In this document: piece by piece, positions 60,415 to 64,000 of the stretch
Numbering within the stretch: position 1 is the first letter of the stretch
Layout of the letters: each line of letters opens with the position of its first letter
NCBI RefSeq assembly: GCF_000744945.1
Contig: NZ_JQMX01000001.1
Coordinates: forward strand, 1,240,001 to 1,304,000
DNA: 64,000 nucleotides
From: Carnobacterium maltaromaticum DSM 20342
GTDB taxonomy: Bacteria > Bacillota > Bacilli > Lactobacillales > Carnobacteriaceae
Direction of reading: 5' to 3'
Translations under genes and position numbers: made by a program
The notes under the pieces: generated by a model
What the model was told of the DNA's origin: nothing
Database searches by the model: none
Seen by the model: the letters and a program-made list of their open reading frames with translations, nothing else

Positions 60415-61152
60415 TTATTCTTTATTCTTCACCTTTTCTACATCATTACGTCGAATATTAAAATGGCGTTGACCATTTTTTTCCTTTACCGTTTCTACTG
60501 CCGGTTTTGAAACAACTGGTGCTTCAGACTTTTCTTTGACTTGTTTTGCAACAAAACTTTTATTCTTATTTTTTTGATTGTCTGAACGTGATTTATCAGA
60601 ACGTTGCTTAGTTGGCCTAGCTGTTTTTTGACTTTTTGTTGCTACTTCTCTTGTCGGTTTAGTTGATTCCGCTTTAGTAGCAGAAATTTGCGTATTTTTT
60701 GTTCTCGTTCTTTTTGGTCGAACTGTTTTTTCTTTTCTTCCACCTGTACGTTTCAAAACAAAATAAGCACAGCCAAAGTTACAAAACTCATATAAATAAT
60801 CTTCTAACGAGCCAATTCGCTGCTCTTGTGGCACTTTTCGATTTTTATCTTCATAAAAACCTTTTAATCTCAGTTGATCAAAGCCCCAATCTGCTACAAT
60901 AAAATCATATTTACTTAAAATATCGCTATATCTTTCAGCTAATTTTTCACTATTGAAGCCGTCTCGGTAATTAAGCACTAATTCATACTTACGTCCCTCA
61001 ACAATCAAATTCGTTTCATCTATCATCCGCACAACTAAATTTTCTTCTTCAACTGTTAATTCAGTTGCTTCCGCAGTTGTTAACTCCGTTGTATCTTGTT
61101 CTTTTGCAGTTGAACTCTCTTGAATAACTTCTACTTCTTTTTCATCTGACAA
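60415..61152 (-). CDS. yutD: YutD-family protein with basic C-terminal extension
   Basis: 245 residues. Core DUF1027 at about 40-145 ('LIVEGRKYELVLNYRDGFNSEKLAERYS', 'DFIVADWGFDQLRLKGFY', 'YLYEFCNFGCAYFVLKR'). The N-terminus is acidic and the last about 100 residues are Lys/Arg/Thr-rich and disordered, longer than in B. subtilis. The tail could bind nucleic acid. Function not established. Confidence 0.88.
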   Translation of the reverse strand: MSDEKEVEVIQESSTAKEQDTTELTTAEATELTVEEENLVVRMIDETNLIVEGRKYELVLNYRDGFNSEKLAERYSDILSKYDFIVADWGFDQLRLKGFYEDKNRKVPQEQRIGSLEDYLYEFCNFGCAYFVLKRTGGRKEKTVRPKRTRTKNTQISATKAESTKPTREVATKSQKTARPTKQRSDKSRSDNQKNKNKSFVAKQVKEKSEAPVVSKPAVETVKEKNGQRHFNIRRNDVEKVKNKE

Positions 61153-61235
61153 ATGAAGTCACCGCCTTTCACGCGCTTTATATTTTCAAATCACTTAACT
61201 TTTTTATTAAAGCTCTAGTTTATTATACTTAATTT

Positions 61236-62618
61236 TTACTCAATTGGATAGTTCCTTGTTAAATATTGTCCGAAGACATTTCGAATAAAATAAGGAAAGA
61301 TCACTTCATTGACGCCACAAATTTCGATGGTTGGAAAGTAAGGGATATATAAGAAATGATCAACTGTCGCAAATGTATACTCCCTATACTCATCAAGAGG
61401 CTCTCCCAACCATTTGATACTCCTATTCGTAGCATCGTATTCAATGCCATCGTAACAAATTTCTCCAAATAGTTTTCCTCGGAATCCCATCCCTTTAATT
61501 GGAAAACTTTTTAGATAACCTCGATTTTTTTCCATTTCAAGAATCATTCTGGCAATGTCCCCCCCAGAAAGGGTACAGCGCATTACGCGCATTGGATGAG
61601 GTAACAAGGTGTGCAAATCATCTTTCGAAACAAGCCCTGCAGTCAATCCTTTCATAAACAAACCTGCATTTAAAATCGACACTTCAGTTTTAGCATAATC
61701 TTTTACGGCTTTTAACCCCATTTCGACAAGTGGCGATGAAGCAAACCAATCAACTGGCAAATCATTAGGCAAATAAGCAACTTTTTGAGTTTTTAATAAA
61801 CGATGTCCCTTTATCTCATACTCTTTGATACGTTCTGTTTCATGACTGGCAACAGGTAACCTTGCAGTCTCAATTACACTAGCTTTAGTAACAGTTAATC
61901 GTTTAAAGTCATCGATTTCAAGTTCAATATGTCCAACATACATTCCAAACTTACCAGCAGCTGTAATCAATGTTTGTCGTACAGTTTCTCCATCTGGCAA
62001 TAGATGGTGGGTATGTGAGCCAATAATTAAATCAATCATTGGATACATTTCAGCAATACGACGATCTTCCATAATCCCCAAATGAGATAACAGAATCACT
62101 GCATCAACTAAAGGAGTCAGAAGTTCCAATATTTCTGGGATAATACTATCTGGTTCACTAACCTGCCATCCATTTGGTACATAGCTTGTCGGAAACGGTG
62201 CTGTTAAACCAAAAACTCCAAACCGAAATCCATCTTTTGTTTCATAAATTTTAAAAGGCAACGCCCAATCCGGCGCTTCTCCTGTTCTGATATCCGCTAA
62301 ATTAGCTAAAACAACATCAAAATTAGCCTTTGTGTATAATTGATTTAATTGTTTTTTAGAATTTCCGATGCCTTCATTATTTCCAACAGTAACAGCATCA
62401 TAGTGCCCTTCATTCAATAATTGAATATTAGCTTGACCATCGGTAGCTTCAGTTAGAGGGTGTACTCGATCGCAAGCATCACCAATATCAAATGTAAAAA
62501 CATTCTCCTTCTGTTCTTGATGAGCTTTTTGTTGCTGAGCTAAGTAAGCTTCAATTCGAGGCCAATTCTCAAAGTGTGAATGTAAATCATTTGTATGATA
62601 AATATGAACTCGTTCCAT
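61236..62618 (-). CDS. yunD: Metallophosphatase/5'-nucleotidase-like protein, YunD type
   Basis: 460 residues. Metallophosphoesterase motifs are 'IYHTNDLHSHFEN', 'FDIGDACDR', 'VTVGNNEG', 'LLSHLG' and 'IIGSHTHHLL'. A 5'-nucleotidase C-terminal domain follows (about 285-440). No signal peptide, so cytoplasmic, like YunD. It may hydrolyse nucleotides or nucleotide sugars. Confidence 0.92.
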   Translation of the reverse strand: MERVHIYHTNDLHSHFENWPRIEAYLAQQQKAHQEQKENVFTFDIGDACDRVHPLTEATDGQANIQLLNEGHYDAVTVGNNEGIGNSKKQLNQLYTKANFDVVLANLADIRTGEAPDWALPFKIYETKDGFRFGVFGLTAPFPTSYVPNGWQVSEPDSIIPEILELLTPLVDAVILLSHLGIMEDRRIAEMYPMIDLIIGSHTHHLLPDGETVRQTLITAAGKFGMYVGHIELEIDDFKRLTVTKASVIETARLPVASHETERIKEYEIKGHRLLKTQKVAYLPNDLPVDWFASSPLVEMGLKAVKDYAKTEVSILNAGLFMKGLTAGLVSKDDLHTLLPHPMRVMRCTLSGGDIARMILEMEKNRGYLKSFPIKGMGFRGKLFGEICYDGIEYDATNRSIKWLGEPLDEYREYTFATVDHFLYIPYFPTIEICGVNEVIFPYFIRNVFGQYLTRNYPIE

Positions 62619-62794
62619 ACGTTACCCTTCTTTGCAATAAATTTGTTCCTCTTTTATTATACCAATCTTTTAGTCATTTAGCTCATAATGCTGATGGAAA
62701 TAAAACAAGATAGGACAATTACTGCTACCTTTCATTGAAAAATACTATATAATAGAAGAAAACAGTTTGATAAATTAAAAAAGAGGTGTTTACT

Positions 62795-63280
62795 ATGCTT
62801 ATAAATAGTCCTATTGGATTTCTACACATCCTTGAAGATCAACAAGGAATTACAAATATTATTTTTGTAAATGAAGAAGAAGCCTTAGCTATAAAAAAAG
62901 TCACAACTGGACCATTTGGTAAGCAACTAGCGCTGGAATTAGAACGCTATTTCTCTGGGGAATTAAAAAAATTTACGGTACCTCTTTCTCTACAAGTAGG
63001 AACCCCTTTTCAACAACATGTTTGGCAAGCTCTTCAAAATGTTCCTTATGGGTCCACCCAAAGCTATGCTGACATTGCTGTGGCAATTGAGAATCCTAAA
63101 GCCGTTCGAGCAATTGGACAAGCAAATCGAAATAATCCTTTACCTATCGTTATTCCTTGCCATCGAATTATTGGTAAAAATGGCAGTATGACAGGCTATA
63201 GTGGTGCTTCTGAAATAGGCATTGCTAAAAAACGTTATTTGTTAGCGTTAGAAAAAAATAATTGCGTTTCAGCTAGATAA
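62795..63280 (+). CDS. ogt: Methylated-DNA--protein-cysteine methyltransferase
   Basis: About 161 residues. Active-site 'PIVIPCHRIIGKNG' with the alkyl-acceptor Cys, plus 'GTPFQQHVWQALQNVPYG' and 'AVRAIGQANRNNPLP' DNA-binding motifs. It removes alkyl groups from O6-alkylguanine by irreversible transfer. Start at the ATG after AAGAGGTG. Confidence 0.95.
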   Translation: MLINSPIGFLHILEDQQGITNIIFVNEEEALAIKKVTTGPFGKQLALELERYFSGELKKFTVPLSLQVGTPFQQHVWQALQNVPYGSTQSYADIAVAIENPKAVRAIGQANRNNPLPIVIPCHRIIGKNGSMTGYSGASEIGIAKKRYLLALEKNNCVSAR

Positions 63281-63281
63281 A

Positions 63282-63322
63282 AGAAGAGGATAAGTCAATC
63301 AACTTATCCTCTTCTTTTAATT
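63282..63322. terminator. Bidirectional terminator between ogt and the ABC-F gene
   Basis: AGAAGAGGATAAGT/ACTTATCCTCTTCT perfect stem (about 14 bp) with A and T tracts on either side. Confidence 0.93.
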
Positions 63323-63341
63323 TATTAGTCTATCATTCACA

Positions 63342-64000
63342 TTATTCATCCGCTAGTTCTATCCACTTATCCTCTAACTGTTTAACTTTTAATAGCACTT
63401 CATCACGTTCTTGGCTCCACTTATAAAGTTGTTCAAGGTTCGTTTCATGTGCTAATTTCTCATCTAACTCTGTAACTATTTTAGCTTGATTTTGTAGTAA
63501 ATTTTCAATATCAGTCAAGGTTGGAGCTTTAGCCGTTTTTCCAGTTTTTACTTTACTTAATTTCTTTCCATTTTCACGTTCACTTATGTCTTGCTTTTCC
63601 AAAAGGGTAGCTTGCTCTTCTTTCTTTTTCTTAGCCCATTGATAATTTCCATTAAAAAGCGTTATATCAGTTGGTGTCAGCCAAAGAATTTCATTAAATA
63701 ATTTATCAAGAAAATAGCGATCATGGGAAATAGCCAATAAAGTTCCAGTATAATTAGCTAACACATCTTCTACAACCTCACGAGTAGCAATATCCAAATG
63801 ATTCGTTGGTTCATCTAAAATCAATAAATTCGTCTCTTCTTTCATTAAAATAGCTAATTTTAGACGCATTCTCTGTCCACCACTAAGATTCTTCACTAAT
63901 CTAAAGACATCACTGCCATAGAATAAAAATTGAGCTAAAAATCCTCGGCTCTCCCCTTCTTCCATTGCTACATAAAAACGAAAAGTTTCTAATACAGATT
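63342..64000 (-). CDS. ABC-F family ATP-binding protein, C-terminal part (partial)
   Basis: The frame is open to the window edge: beyond the first internal Met it continues upstream as SVLETFRFYVA, so the true start is outside. Visible parts are the ABC signature 'LSGGQRMRLKLA', Walker B 'LLILDEPTNHLD', the H-loop 'LAISHDRYFLD' and a C-terminal coiled coil with an Lys-rich linker. ABC-F proteins act on the ribosome (translation factors or antibiotic protection). Subtype cannot be set from this fragment. Confidence 0.93.
   Translation of the reverse strand, partial: SVLETFRFYVAMEEGESRGFLAQFLFYGSDVFRLVKNLSGGQRMRLKLAILMKEETNLLILDEPTNHLDIATREVVEDVLANYTGTLLAISHDRYFLDKLFNEILWLTPTDITLFNGNYQWAKKKKEEQATLLEKQDISERENGKKLSKVKTGKTAKAPTLTDIENLLQNQAKIVTELDEKLAHETNLEQLYKWSQERDEVLLKVKQLEDKWIELADE

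Overview
The window is low-GC Firmicutes DNA that I read as Carnobacterium, most likely C. maltaromaticum or a close relative. The 5' part of the 16S rRNA gene at the left edge matches my memory of Carnobacterium 16S, and the flanking host genes (pgi, S1-domain YugI, YutD, YutF, YunD, YumC, YuiD, YutG and YuzB types) are typical of Lactobacillales/Bacillales. The genus call is from memory and was not searched.

Layout. 1-1760 is host: 16S 5' end (minus strand) with two strong promoters, a GNAT acetyltransferase, and the original pgi terminator. 1761-50726 is one complete-looking prophage with a contractile (myovirus-type) tail, integrated in the 3' end of pgi. It is bounded by an 87-bp direct repeat (1761-1847 and 50640-50726) that carries the last codons of pgi; the phage copy restores the gene. 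50645-64000 is host again: pgi, yugI-like, a PatB-type aminotransferase, a ROK sugar kinase, cyclophilin, YuiD, ferredoxin-NADP reductase with a probable Fur box, YuzB, YutG, a membrane protein, YutF, YutD, YunD, Ogt and an ABC-F protein cut by the window edge.

Prophage plan, read from the integrase end: integrase, a lysogeny-expressed plus-strand block (cI repressor, ImmA protease, Ltp-type superinfection exclusion protein, a small unknown, a TIR protein), then the divergent minus-strand early block (Cro-like, many very small proteins, AAA ATPase, RecT, MBL hydrolase, DnaD-type initiator with a 12-bp iteron array as probable origin, cytosine methyltransferase, Rha/KilAC antirepressor, XtrA-like protein, ArpU/Xpf-type sigma-like late regulator). 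A 3.3-kb accessory island follows, and then the late operon: TerS, TerL, DUF1073 portal, gp7-type head protein fused to an ADP-ribosyltransferase, prohead protease/scaffold, cement protein, capsid, connectors, sheath, tube, frameshifted chaperone, tape measure, baseplate, fibre, XhlA, holin, secreted amidase endolysin. An IS3-family element has broken a LysM gene in the head module.

The most interesting content is cargo rather than virion. (1) A RES-domain (predicted NAD+-consuming) gene sits antisense between terL and portal. (2) An island of two unrelated proteins, each with an RX4H motif of the HEPN ribonuclease type, and a membrane protein, with five consecutive stem-loops downstream of one of them, looks like an undescribed defence or toxin-antitoxin locus with a possible RNA component. 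(3) A coiled-coil/TIR protein is next to the integrase. (4) A head protein carries a complete R-S-ExE ADP-ribosyltransferase signature. Functions for the cargo are inferred from motifs and position only.
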